Both the position numbers and the translations under genes were made by a program. Shown piece after piece: positions 26,651 through 37,148 of a stretch of DNA of 64,000 nt. Each line of letters opens with the position of its first letter. Position 1 is the first letter of the stretch. Source of the stretch: Trichoplax adhaerens (lineage: Eukaryota > Placozoa > Uniplacotomia > Trichoplacea > Trichoplacidae); assembly GCF_000150275.1 (NCBI RefSeq), contig NW_002060946.1, positions 555,815 through 619,814 on the forward strand, in the 5' to 3' direction. Under the pieces are notes generated by a model. It ran no database searches and was not told where the DNA came from. It saw nothing but the letters and a program-made list of their open reading frames with translations.

Positions 26651-28414
26651 TTATTCTTGACTGTCCAAGTGTATATCTTCATTGATTGAATTTTCTTCGA
26701 TGGATTTTTCTTCGGCAGACGATTTTTCTTCTGCGGACGATTTATCTTCTGCGGACGATTTATCTTCGGCGGACGATTTATCTTCGGCTGGCAAGTTATC
26801 TTCGATTAACTCCTCTTCTTCAATTATAACGCTGGTAACATTGATAGCTTGCAAACTGATCAATTTAGCATATTTTTTCTTCGCTTTTTCACCGTAATGC
26901 TTCTCGCTAATGCTATAGGTTCCCATAGAGATGTTGACGGCCTCACGATAGAATTTGATGGCGTGATTAACGTCCATCATGACACCATATCCATTCTCGT
27001 ACATAATACCCAAATGGTATAACTGGCACACAGTTTTTACGTCATGAATTTTGGATAAATAGAAGTAATTGGCTTGTGATTTAACAAAGTAGCGTCTCGC
27101 CTTTTCAGGATCATACAGATTAGCATATTGAGGATTGTTGTAAATTTTACCCAAGCGATAAGATGAATAAATAGCACCATCTAAAATTTCCGATTCTGAT
27201 GCAGTCTGATATAATTGTAAAGCAACGCTGATATCGGCCATTGTGACTTTACTTTTTTCGACTAGTTTTGCCAGGCGACAAAGCGACGGAGAAAATTTCA
27301 TCTTTGCCGCACTAGCATAACAGTGACATGCCACGTTATAATCAACTTGTACTCCAAGGCCTTTTTCATACATGTAGCCCAAACAAAAAAGAGCCTTGGG
27401 TTTGCCATTACCGTCTTCATAATCGACTGATGATGCTGCTTGCTCTAAATACTGATTGGCCAAAGTAAAGTCTTGTTCGATCTCGCCTTTACCTAAAATG
27501 TACATCTTACCTAGACAATATAAGGTGGATGCAAAAGCATATCTTGCTGATGACAGATATAACTGATGTGCTCTTTCGATGGCCTCATCCTTACCCACTT
27601 CATCACTATCATAAAAATTACGGGCTAGAATCAGTTCGGCTCTTGGATGTTGTTGTTTTGCTGCTTTCTCAAAGTATTCTTTTACCCGTTCACTATCTTT
27701 CTCGACACCAAAACCATGGTAATACATTAAGTAGCCAATATTCCAATAACCGGCAGGGTTGCCTAATTTTGCAGCTTTCTCAAAGTAGCTTTTGGCATCT
27801 TGAGATACAGTCGATTCACCTTTGATATTCAATCTAAGCATAACATAACCTAATTCGTTGTAGACTTTAGCCAATTCTAAATCTTCTTCGTCGTGATTTT
27901 TTTTACTTGCTTGAGCCACTTGCTTAAGATAGCGATTTTTCAATTTAATTAATTCCTCTTGCCATGCCTGAGATGCTTTAAACGTTTCTCGTAAGTCAAT
28001 GTGTGCCTTGGAATAAAATGCATCTTGAGCAGCCGATGCTACATATGCCTTGACTTTCATGGCTACCAAATCCTTTTCTTTGAGGAATTTGACATGGGAT
28101 GAATTTTTCTCTTCACTACCGTACAATTGGCATACATAATACATAGCAGTTGGATGATCAGCCTCTGCAGCTAACTGATAATATTGAAAAGCTTTTTCTA
28201 AGTCGACCTGTGTATTGCCAGTACCGTGATGATAGATGTATCCCAATTGAAAATTAGAATGCGGGTCATTACTTTCTTGCGATTGTTGTAAACAACGATG
28301 CATGGTGTTGCTAACCATTCGCTGTTGCAATTGCGGCATTACAAATTGATCTAAAATACTAAAATCATCGATGAACGGTTCCTTAACATCGTACTTGCTG
28401 GTATAACCCCCCAT
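26651..28414 (-). CDS. Sel1-like repeat protein, paralogue 2 (intronless, acidic repeat tail)
   Basis: Single-exon frame of 587 aa starting MGGYTSKYDVKEP, a good N-myristoylation pattern (Gly2, Ser6, Lys7). Sel1-like repeats align with paralogue 1: DPHSNFQLGYIYHHGTG (about 50), a block near 185-270 with AGYWNIGYLMYYHGFGVEKD, LGKMYILGKGEIEQD (about 300), LGYMYEKGLGVQVDYNVA (about 345) then CRLAKLVEKS, and YHLGIMYENGYGVMMD (about 470). The region between the first and second repeat blocks is also shared by all three paralogues, so it is a family feature. The last 50 residues are acidic and built on a six-residue unit, SSAEDK or SSAEEK. A membrane-tethered scaffold is a reasonable inference; no partner or pathway can be named. 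The sense strand just before the ATG has a long pyrimidine run followed by an AG, which could be a splice acceptor in the 5' UTR. Confidence 0.9.
   Translation of the reverse strand: MGGYTSKYDVKEPFIDDFSILDQFVMPQLQQRMVSNTMHRCLQQSQESNDPHSNFQLGYIYHHGTGNTQVDLEKAFQYYQLAAEADHPTAMYYVCQLYGSEEKNSSHVKFLKEKDLVAMKVKAYVASAAQDAFYSKAHIDLRETFKASQAWQEELIKLKNRYLKQVAQASKKNHDEEDLELAKVYNELGYVMLRLNIKGESTVSQDAKSYFEKAAKLGNPAGYWNIGYLMYYHGFGVEKDSERVKEYFEKAAKQQHPRAELILARNFYDSDEVGKDEAIERAHQLYLSSARYAFASTLYCLGKMYILGKGEIEQDFTLANQYLEQAASSVDYEDGNGKPKALFCLGYMYEKGLGVQVDYNVACHCYASAAKMKFSPSLCRLAKLVEKSKVTMADISVALQLYQTASESEILDGAIYSSYRLGKIYNNPQYANLYDPEKARRYFVKSQANYFYLSKIHDVKTVCQLYHLGIMYENGYGVMMDVNHAIKFYREAVNISMGTYSISEKHYGEKAKKKYAKLISLQAINVTSVIIEEEELIEDNLPAEDKSSAEDKSSAEDKSSAEEKSSAEEKSIEENSINEDIHLDSQE
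26700..26800 (-). repeat. 18-bp coding minisatellite in Sel1 paralogue 2
   Basis: About five tandem 18-base units encode SSAEDK or SSAEEK near the C-terminus. The middle three units are nearly identical at DNA level, with only third-base changes, which points to recent slippage or unequal exchange. The unit length is a multiple of three, so copy-number change keeps the frame open. Confidence 0.85.
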
Positions 28415-28849
28415 TGCTTAAGATTTCCAAGGAGAGAGAGAGAGAAAAAAAAAATCAACGTATCAAAATTAGATTATTCTACGGCTGTCAAGCAGTCGAA
28501 AGAGTTGATAGTAATAAGATATTCATTTTTTATCACGTTATAATTACATTGATTATGATGATCGCTTACCGTCTCAATTACGCTAAACCTTTACGATCAA
28601 AAAAAAAGAAGTGGCTTTGTTTTCTCTCAAGATTGAAAGAAAAGGTTGAAGATCGTTGTTATTCTGCCAATAAATAGATATTGATGTATTATGCGTATGG
28701 CACAGACTCATTTTGTAGCATCATAGTACAGTTCAAATATACCCAAAATGATGTTGGAAATTGTTATTTTGAAAAACTGAGAAAGGGTAAACAGTCCATA
28801 ACAAAATTACTCGTTCTAGCTAGAGGACTGTTGAAGCGCTAATTCGCTC
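28415..28849. other. Upstream region of Sel1-repeat gene 2
   Basis: The stretch starts with a GA microsatellite and an A-run (about 28432-28453), which reads as a CT-rich tract on the sense strand of the gene. The overlapping plus-strand open frame (to 28677) begins at TTG and is Lys/Arg-rich because of that run; I do not call it a gene. Confidence 0.4.
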
Positions 28850-29500
28850 CCTGTACAGTACAGTACAAGATTTGTCTTGTACGCCTCAAAACGAGTAAAT
28901 GTTGCATGCCATACAAGCATTTCAATACATAATTTACCTACTCACCTTTCAATAACGTTGCAATGAGGCAGAATTACAATTTCAGCAACGTTTAAGTTAG
29001 GCTTATTGACTGTACGCGTTAAGATAATCTAAACTAACTAATAACGATGACAATCGACGCCCAAATCCAACGATTGTAGTCGATTTTGCCAAGTTGCAAT
29101 TGATTTTATATACAGTAGGGGAAAGCGCTGGATGGGCAACGACACGCTGGATGCTAACTTACTTTTATACTTTACTCTAGTACGACGACTCATTCACAAG
29201 ACTGTCCAGAACTACCCAATCAGCCAGCATTGGATGAGATTTTCACTGGTTGGAGACTTGCTGCAAGGCTTTACTAATCATACTACTAAAGTATTCCATG
29301 CTAGTGTATTGTTTAGGCACACTGGTTTAAAGGGGGGGGGGTAGCTTTCCTTATTGTTCTCACCACACTCGTTGTTGTCGCATGGGACTACAGTAGTACA
29401 GTACAGTACAGTACAGTACAGTACCGTAGATCTTGTACAGTGTACAGTACAGTACAGTACTGTAGATGTCCTAGTCGAAGTACTGTACACTGTACAGTCT
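28850..29500. repeat. ACAGT-type palindromic repeats upstream of Sel1 gene 2
   Basis: A short cluster occurs at 28852-28866, followed by the inverted repeat GTACAAGA-TTTG-TCTTGTAC. A larger block at about 29396-29500 has a near-pure ACAGT run (29399-29424) and TGTACAGTGTACAG-type palindromes. A run of ten G (29332-29341) lies just before it. The 70-codon open frames on both strands across here are not credible genes. The same repeat family lies at 19.55-20.9 kb. Confidence 0.75.
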
Positions 29501-32500
29501 GAGAATTATTTTCCATGACACCACTTCGTTCAAAAATCAACATTGTATTCCGTTAAAATTCTTGTAGGATAATATTGATATACACCCATGGAAGGATATC
29601 TCCACAACATCCAATTGATCTAGTTTGGGCTTGATTGAACGTCTACAATTCTCGATCTTTTCAGCGGTGGCATCCAAATCAAACTGTACAGTACTAGACC
29701 GTTGACCATGGTACGCGCTACACTTTCAGTACAGGACTCACTTCTACGATCCCTACTGTACGTCAAGTTTGACTGTACTGCATACTGAGGGATACGAGTT
29801 CATACTTTCTGTACTATTGCCGATTTTGCACATCTTTCTCTATTATAGATTGCCAGATTGACAAGTTAAAAGCGGTCTGAGCAATTTTTTTTTTTTAGCC
29901 ACTTTGTCATTGTTTATCTTTATAATAAACAATATATTGTATTATTATTACTGTATTTAGAAGGGGAGTTTATTTGTACAGTCCTTGTACTACAGTAGGA
30001 GACTTCTAAATGGGTTGAAGACCAGACCGGGCCAAAGATCGATACATCTGCTCCATGTGCGGTCACGATAATCCACCACTGTCATACAGTGAAAAGGATT
30101 TTGACAGAACGAGCCGCAATATGGCCCTTTCTACTCTACCTTACTATAAAAAGTCACTCTAATTATTGATTCATTTTATTTTATGGTAATCAGCAACTCA
30201 CAAGACAAAATCCCGGTCTACGTGCAGTCGTGGACAGTAAAAATAAATAACATGCAGTAATCCGCTTGTTACTGGTTATTACGGCACTACGTTTCCGAAA
30301 TTATAGAGTTAAAGAACATATTGTTGCTCACACTGTTGCAGTGGTACAGTATACTGATTGTCAGCCTTTTAGAAGGGTAGTTTTTAGGCGTTATAGTAGC
30401 AGTACTACATTCTTACTCGATCTTTCGACAGGTTAACGTAGTAATTTGTACATGCAACTCAAAGTAAGTACTTTACGACGTAAAATTGTCAGCAAGTAGT
30501 CCGTAACACCACTGATTAACAGGGGTAGAGAGGTTTCGGCCAAGTAAACGAAAAATTCATGTTTCAAGTCAAGTGATAAGCCGACTTTGCTTAAATTGAA
30601 TCTTTTTAATCAGATTTTAATGTACTGTACAGCAGAATCAATGGACAGTATCAGTAGTATGGAAAGTTAAAACTTTGAAGTACTGCTCAAACTGGATAGT
30701 ATCCTATCAGAGATTGCTAGAAGTCCATGACATTGCAGTATTGTTAATTGTGAATACGTACGCGTAGACGGTATACAATATGCGCCAGACAGTTTTGGTC
30801 TTTTAACATTTTAAAAGTTATTACACGTGTATAGAGTGCAGTACAGTGATCCAAGCGCCATGAAAAAGAAAAATATAAAAGGAAAATCAACGATCCCATA
30901 AATTTGCCAAATTTTCTCAAAGGAGAAAAATATACTTTGATTCTCTAACAAATATCATACCGTGCGGGTGCATACTGTATATATCGCAGTAAAGTACGAA
31001 AGCAAATACAGTAATAATAACAATTTATATACAGTAATATAAATACAGTACACCCCCTATTTTACTGACGTAAACAGATCGCTCAAATCCTTAATAAGCA
31101 ACTTAGCAGGTTTCGTAAACTGCCAACTACAAACGCCAAAAATCCTTCTTGAACTTTCAATGATACACAAAAGTGTTTTTACGATCTTTGAACAAGTTAC
31201 ATACTGCACTGTATGAAAGTGACGGCGATTACTTTACATCATAAGCGATTAATGCCGCCCCCCCCTCCGCAAAAAAAAAATGAATAAAAACACTGCAGTT
31301 CTGTATTTAGCAGGACTAAATGAACACCTATGCCTCAATCAATCAACTCAAAAGTTGGAGACTCATGTTGATGCTTTCGAGCTCTACAACGATTAAAAGC
31401 CATTTGGAAACACTGTAGTTATATGGAATTACTAGGAAGGACTATTAATCGCTATGTATTGATAACATTTAGTTTAAACGACAATATACGTATTTAATGA
31501 AATCGTCTGCAAGCCAGTGTACTTATTCTCCTATTATACAATAGTTACTATAGCACTGTAAAATTTGCAGGTCGATTAGTTGTTAAGATAACTTAGAAAT
31601 ACATCAAATACGAAGAGAACTACACTATGACCCTGGATTTCATTGTCAACTCAAAAATTATATAGTGTAAAGAAATAAATATATACATACAGTAAATATC
31701 ACCATGGTTCATAAAGTGAGGTGACAGTCTATGAGACCTGATGTAGTACTCAACAGTAAGATAGGAAGACCTTCAAATTTAAGTGCTTAGTCAATTAGAC
31801 ATGGTAGCAAATTATTAAGCTTTCAGAAATTATCCTTTATGAACATTGAAGCATACCTAGCATGCGCTATGCATTAGTGATGATGATATGCATTTACTTC
31901 AATAAATCTGTTACTATAGCAGTCAAAGTTTGTATTCGCGTTTGGTACAGTTAGCATACCACAATAGTGTTAGTCTCAATTAAAGTTTCAAATTCAAGGT
32001 AAGCTTTAGTAGAAATCATTACTTAATGGCGTAGTAAATTTTTTTTGATTTACTAAAACGATTGATTGCTTCCCTCATAAAGGGCTAAATGTAACAGCTA
32101 TATAGCAAACCCTTGCTACTCAACCGTTACATCCTATACATAGAGTAAAAAATGGCGGGGCTGTCAATAAAGTAGATTGTATACTCGTAAGTAACCTTTA
32201 AATTCCTTTATCTCACACTTCTTTTATAGACCTTGAAGAAATTGAAGGGTTAACTTGACACAACTATGTCAGTGCCTACACCACTTCCATTGAAAGACAA
32301 TACTGTACTGTAGCAACCGGGTTAGTATAGATCAGCAATGCATTACAAAGATAGACCTCGTTTGGCAATAAACAAGTTGGAAAGTCATTAAATGAAATTT
32401 TATACGAAATCTTAGATAAACAAAAACAACATTCCATACATATAAGACAATGTAATATATATTCCATAGAATCTATTATAGATCAATCGATTATCAAGTA

Positions 32501-34144
32501 TAATATACGTATATGCATATATGGGATATATATTTATATGCATATACTGTACTTCGCATATATAAAAAAGATAGATAAGGCATAAATACAATCAATACAT
32601 ATCGAGGACACAATACCGTATACCAGAACGTAGAATATGTATTAGCACTGAAACATATACAGCATAATGATAGATAGCTAATCAACGGAATTTTAATACG
32701 AATTTTATGAATGACTCCACAATATATCATACTGGTCGATATATTGAGAAACTAAAAATGTAGCTGTAGGAGTACCTGATCAATAAGCTAAAATGTAGAG
32801 GCTATAGCAGCCAAAATAAAACCATGCTACAGACTATAAGAATTACATACAGTTTACCTTTATAAAGTAAAATTAAAGTAATAATATGCATAGATTATAA
32901 AGAATGCATTTATCCCCTCGCAGTCTTTAGACTGTAATTATAAGCCATATAAACCCAAATAAATCAGTCGTCTACTACTACTACTACTAAGCAATATACT
33001 ACCAACATCAGAATACAAGTACTATCCCAATTTGCAACAGTGATCCAATCAGAATAATATGTTCATTAGACAGAAAATATATTTATCCAAAATGAATATA
33101 GTTCGAAAGGATTATTAATTTTCATCATTGCAACGAAAAATTTTTCTCTTATATATGAATATATATGACAACGAAGTATATACGCTGAAGTGCTATCTTA
33201 TATAGGATGGGTGATAATGAACTAAAGCTAGCAATAATGCGATAAGATAGTAGAACGAAGATCACCCTGATCCGACATTGCTATCGTAGCAGCTCCAATC
33301 TTTATAAATACCGACAGGAATAGCAGTAGTAATTTGACTATCAAAGCATATGCGCATAATACAGTATTGAGAAACAGGCAGCTCGCTTATTTGCACTTCT
33401 ATAGTACTGTAAGTCATTCGAGTATAAACGAGTGCTATAGCTAAAAATAGCTAAATACGGGGAAGATAATGATGCCGTTAATAAATTCCTGATCTAAAAT
33501 TTCACAGCTTAGTAGTGTAAACATTACCTATAGAATTATAACCATCAATTTCACCTTGTATGGTATCAATGAACGATAATGAGATTAGCTAGCGGTAACC
33601 ACATAATTGCAACGTCTTGTATCTGCCGTGTAGTGCACCGCAAGGAACAGAAGCAGTTTCGAGACGTTATGAGACAAAACGTAAATAATTTCATTAATCG
33701 TACACATGATCACAGTACAGTCAATAAAACGCAGATATTAATTATTCCAAGATGATTTAAAAAATGGGTTAAGGTGTTTTAATTGTAGATGCATATCAAG
33801 TCGACATTTACGCTATAAAATAGTCGCATGCTAAAGCAAAGACTACTATAATAGGATTTTAGTAGTCTTGGCTGAAGGCACCGGTAACAATTTAAAATGC
33901 GACTGTACCGTACTGTATAAACGATAATGATGAATATAATTAAAAAAAAGTGCCCAAAATTAGCCTTGGCATGATTATTTATTAATCCAATCTCAAGACT
34001 AGCATAACTCGTAATTAAAATAAGAACTATCTCAGTTGCTTTACCTACTTTTCGCTATTTGTTACATCTTGTTGTATGTTTTGTAGTGTTTAGGAGTACC
34101 TTTAGCATGATGAATAATGTCCCTTGTCAACATGACGCAAGCTG
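29501..34144. other. Intergenic AT-rich region
   Basis: No supported gene. Isolated GTACAGTA-type motifs continue to about 31.1 kb, suggesting decayed array sequence. A CTA microsatellite of six units lies at 32972-32989. TATATGCATATA-like palindromic AT tracts occur at about 32510-32570. The two minus-strand open frames in 32276-32730 are Tyr/Ile/Cys-rich and look like translated AT-rich DNA. A 10-bp hairpin lies at 33839-33869. Confidence 0.5.
33839..33869. repeat. Inverted repeat about 280 bp downstream of Sel1 gene 3
   Basis: Arms AAGACTACTA and TAGTAGTCTT are perfect complements over ten bases with an 11-base loop. The gene is on the minus strand, so this lies 3' of its stop (34145). 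It may be in the 3' UTR or beyond. A related GACTACTA/TAGTAGTC hairpin lies 3' of the aminopeptidase gene. Confidence 0.6.
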
Positions 34145-35818
34145 TTACTGTTGCTCATCATCCGATGAATTGGTAATTTCTGCTTGTTCCAAATTTTCCT
34201 TGATATGGTGTTCTATATTTTCTTCTTCATTCGCTTCCTCAGCATCGGCTGTCCCTCGAAATGCTAATCTATCAAAACATTTCTGTGCCTTACCGCCATT
34301 ATACCTCTCAAACATATTGTAACTCTGTTTCGATAATTCAGCGGCTTTTTGGTAGTACTTTATTGCCAATTCTCTATTTGGAGAAACACCTAATCCCTTT
34401 TCGTACATTACCCCACTTCGATACAATTGACCAACTACCGCCGTATCTTGAATTTTGACAGCATATAACTGATTGGCTTGAGCGGCGCGAAGATAGCTGG
34501 TCGCTTTAGCTCGATCGTAAAAGCCACTGTCTGGGATACCATAAATTTTACCAAGTCGATAAAGAGCATAACAAACAGCAAAATCATCATCAGAATCTAC
34601 AGCTGCTTGATATAACTCGACGGCAGTATAAAGGTCGGAAGTTTTCAACTTTCTCTTTTCTACTAATTTGGCAAGCCTGCAATAAGCTACATAGTATTCC
34701 TTTTTAGCCGATAAAGCGTAGTGATGCGCTGCTTTATTGTAGTCACACTCGACACCATGGCCTTTCTCGTACATATAGCCTAGAACGTAGTTGGACCATG
34801 CGTTTCCTCTGCCGGTAGTAAAATCAGTAGCAACAGCAGCTCGTTCAAAATAATCACGAGCTTTCTCATAATCTTGCTTGACACCTCCCCTTCCATACAA
34901 GAAAAATTCTCCTATGAAATACAAAATCTCAGCAAAGCCATACTGTGAAGCTGAGAGGAACAAGTCGAGAGCATTTTCCAATTCATCGTTACGACTTTCA
35001 AGATAGGAAAAGTGATAATTATTGGCGACGATATACAATGCTCGAGGATGGCCATCATCAGCAGCTTTCTTGTAATATTCCAATTTTTTGGATTCATCTT
35101 TATCGACACCGAAACCATTGTAATAGAGCCATCCACCGATATTGAAGTAACCAGCTGGATTGCCAAGTTCAGCAGCACGCTTGAAAAAATCAAAGGCTTT
35201 TCTAAATACTGCTTGATCCTCATTAGCGTTCAAGCGTACGGCTAAGTAGCCTAATTCGTTATAAATACGAGCTAATTCTTCTTTGGATGATTGATTGGAA
35301 TTTTTGACGATATTCCGATAACTACTGAATATCTCCTTAATTTCACGCCTCCAAACGGGAGAATAAACGTAGTGATAACCTAATTCTTCGTGAGCCATGG
35401 AATAATAGGGATCTTGGGCTGCAGATCGAATATAATAACGTGCCTTCATGTTAATTAACTTCTTTTCGTTCATGAGCTTGACACAATCCTGGCTATTTTT
35501 ACGTTTATCACTACCGAACAATTTACAAATCATATACATGGCTGTAGGATGTTCTTGTTCAATTGCTTTCTCGTAATATTGATACGCCTTTTCTAAATCT
35601 TTGTTGCATTTGTAGCCTAAGCCGTGATGGTAAAAATTACCCAGTTGGTAATTGGCGTGGGCATCGTTGTTTTCTTCCGCTTGTTGCATGTAGTCCAGGG
35701 TTGCATTATCATACATTTCGAATAATAATTGATTGGATACAAATTGATCCAGCAAGTAGGAAGTATCATGAGATGAGTCGTTTACTTTATATCGGCCTTT
35801 GGAAGAGGTAGCGCCCAT
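34145..35818 (-). CDS. Sel1-like repeat protein, paralogue 3 (intronless)
   Basis: Single-exon frame, 557 aa from the ATG at 35818. The frame stays open to an upstream ATG at 35845. I prefer the inner start because it gives MGATSSKGRYKV, aligning with MGGYTSKYDVKEP and MGNSSAVYK of the paralogues, restoring a strong N-myristoylation pattern (Gly2, Ser6, Lys7) and having good context (AAAATGG). Sel1-like repeats include YQLGNFYHHGLGYKCNKD (about 50), YFNIGGWLYYNGFGVDKD (about 215), IGEFFLYGRGGVKQDYEKA (about 295), LGYMYEKGHGVECDYNKA (about 340) then CRLAKLVEKR, and YRSGVMYEKGLGVSPNRE (about 465). The last 35 residues are acidic, ending in SSDDEQQ. No catalytic domain is visible. A conserved membrane-anchored scaffold family is inferred; the function is unknown. 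Confidence 0.9.
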   Translation of the reverse strand: MGATSSKGRYKVNDSSHDTSYLLDQFVSNQLLFEMYDNATLDYMQQAEENNDAHANYQLGNFYHHGLGYKCNKDLEKAYQYYEKAIEQEHPTAMYMICKLFGSDKRKNSQDCVKLMNEKKLINMKARYYIRSAAQDPYYSMAHEELGYHYVYSPVWRREIKEIFSSYRNIVKNSNQSSKEELARIYNELGYLAVRLNANEDQAVFRKAFDFFKRAAELGNPAGYFNIGGWLYYNGFGVDKDESKKLEYYKKAADDGHPRALYIVANNYHFSYLESRNDELENALDLFLSASQYGFAEILYFIGEFFLYGRGGVKQDYEKARDYFERAAVATDFTTGRGNAWSNYVLGYMYEKGHGVECDYNKAAHHYALSAKKEYYVAYCRLAKLVEKRKLKTSDLYTAVELYQAAVDSDDDFAVCYALYRLGKIYGIPDSGFYDRAKATSYLRAAQANQLYAVKIQDTAVVGQLYRSGVMYEKGLGVSPNRELAIKYYQKAAELSKQSYNMFERYNGGKAQKCFDRLAFRGTADAEEANEEENIEHHIKENLEQAEITNSSDDEQQ

Positions 35819-36349
35819 TTTGACTTTTTCTCTCTCTTGGTCCACTTGATTGTTTCTTGATAGTACCCCCTAGTACCTCAGTAGAATAAAAACTACTACG
35901 ATAGAGTAATCGATGCAAGTATTAACTACGATAGTAGCGAGGCGAACTTTAAATAGCCTTTTCTATCTCCTATCAAGTAAGTGTAGTCCACGGTGGTACG
36001 CGTAAAACGATGGCTTGTAACGATCAGGGACTACTCCAGAATCGACAAAAGACAGCACAGGGAGTAAAACTCGATCTACTGTCTATTAGACTGTACAGTA
36101 TAATTAATAAATTTCTTCTTGGCTTTATCTACTGTACTGTACGTGTAATAGTAACGCTATCTAGTATTGCTCTGCTAGATAATGAGAATAGTACTAGATA
36201 ATGAGAATAGAGCGATAGGCGAGAACGCTGTGTGTATGAATAAGTCAGTCCAATGATGTAATCTGTATCTGACTAGGCCACCCCCCTCCCCATACAATAC
36301 ATACTGATCGATGAATAACATGAAGCATTGGACACCAGTGATAAGAGAG
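35819..36349. other. Upstream region of Sel1-repeat gene 3
   Basis: It contains isolated ACTGTAC and TGTACAG motifs near 36095 and 36130 and a 17-base direct repeat, CTAGATAATGAGAATAG, in two adjacent copies (about 36174-36210). A 63-codon ATG frame at 36010-36201 points away from the gene and has no recognisable feature; I do not call it. Confidence 0.45.
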
Positions 36350-36378
36350 TACTGTACACTGTACACTGTACTGTACAC
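36350..36378. repeat. ACTGTAC palindromic cluster
   Basis: Short block of alternating ACTGT and ACACTGT units (GTACTGTACACTGTACAC and so on), the same family as the large array at 19.55-20.9 kb. It lies about 0.5 kb upstream of Sel1 gene 3. Confidence 0.7.
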
Positions 36379-36744
36379 TCTTTTTTATCCCGCAATGAAT
36401 GCTGTGGCAAATGCATGCCTATTCTATTGTTCTATTCCTAGCAATGCACCAGTAGCAACCCTTGGATTGATATTCAAACAGGAGTAGGACCACATCATCC
36501 ACTCAATCAGTCCACATGAATTACCAATACAATTCTTATATGATTATTCTTATAAATTGATTTATTTTATTTGTTATTCATTATTCATTATAATAATTAA
36601 TCATTATTATCCACGACAGTAACAAATATCACGAACTTTTTTTTTGTCCAGTCCCCATGCAGTCAATCAACATGGACGCCCATCGTAGTGGGTACAGCGT
36701 TTAGGCTAGGTTTTACGCGTTCAGTACGATCGGGCAAATGAAAG

Positions 36745-37148
36745 CCGCTAGTGGCCCCACACTACGCGTATCGTATACCTTTAATCCGTGACATAATTTT
36801 AATATGTTGCCGAATATCTTCATGCTGTACATTGCTTTATTTCTGCGTGAGTGAGTTATTCCACGAGCGTCGAGTGGCCCAACACTACGCGTTATCGTAC
36901 TACTGTACAGTATATATTTAATCCATGGCAATTTGACTGTGTTGCCCAACATCTTCATGTTGTACTGTACATTGCTTATTTCTTAGCGAGTGAGTTATTC
37001 CACGAGCCTCTAGTGGCCCAACACGACGCGTATCATAGGATCATACTATACATTTAATCGGTGACACTATTTGACTGTGTAGCCCAACATCTTCATGCTG
37101 TACATTGCTTACTGTATTTTTTAGTGAGTGAGTTATTCCACGAGCCTT
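36745..37148 (+). repeat. Tandem repeat, three units of about 123-139 bp
   Basis: Each unit starts near GTGGCCC(A/C)ACAC(T/G)ACGCG (36751, 36874, 37013). It runs through TTTAATC.(A/G)TG, TGTTGCCCAACATCTTCATG and GTACATTGCTTA, and ends GAGTGAGTTATTCCACGAGC. The second unit has gained extra GTACTGTAC material, so the pentamer family has inserted into or expanded within the repeat. The ACGCGT core is CpG-containing, unusual for this AT-rich window. Confidence 0.85.

Noticed and set aside
28414-28677. 87-codon plus frame divergent from Sel1 gene 2
   Set aside because: It starts at TTG, is dominated by a GA/A-rich simple repeat, and shows no domain.
29132-29344. 70-codon plus frame beginning MGNDTLD
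   Set aside because: It ends in a run of ten G and lies within repeat-rich DNA. It starts at an ATG but has no family resemblance; the MGN start seems coincidental and no Sel1-like repeat follows.
32276-32730. Two minus-strand open frames rich in Ile, Tyr and Cys
   Set aside because: The composition matches translated AT-rich and TATATG-repeat DNA, and no exon structure or domain was found.
36010-36201. 63-codon ATG frame beginning MACNDQG
   Set aside because: No domain, overlaps pentamer motifs, and has no splice partners; likely chance.
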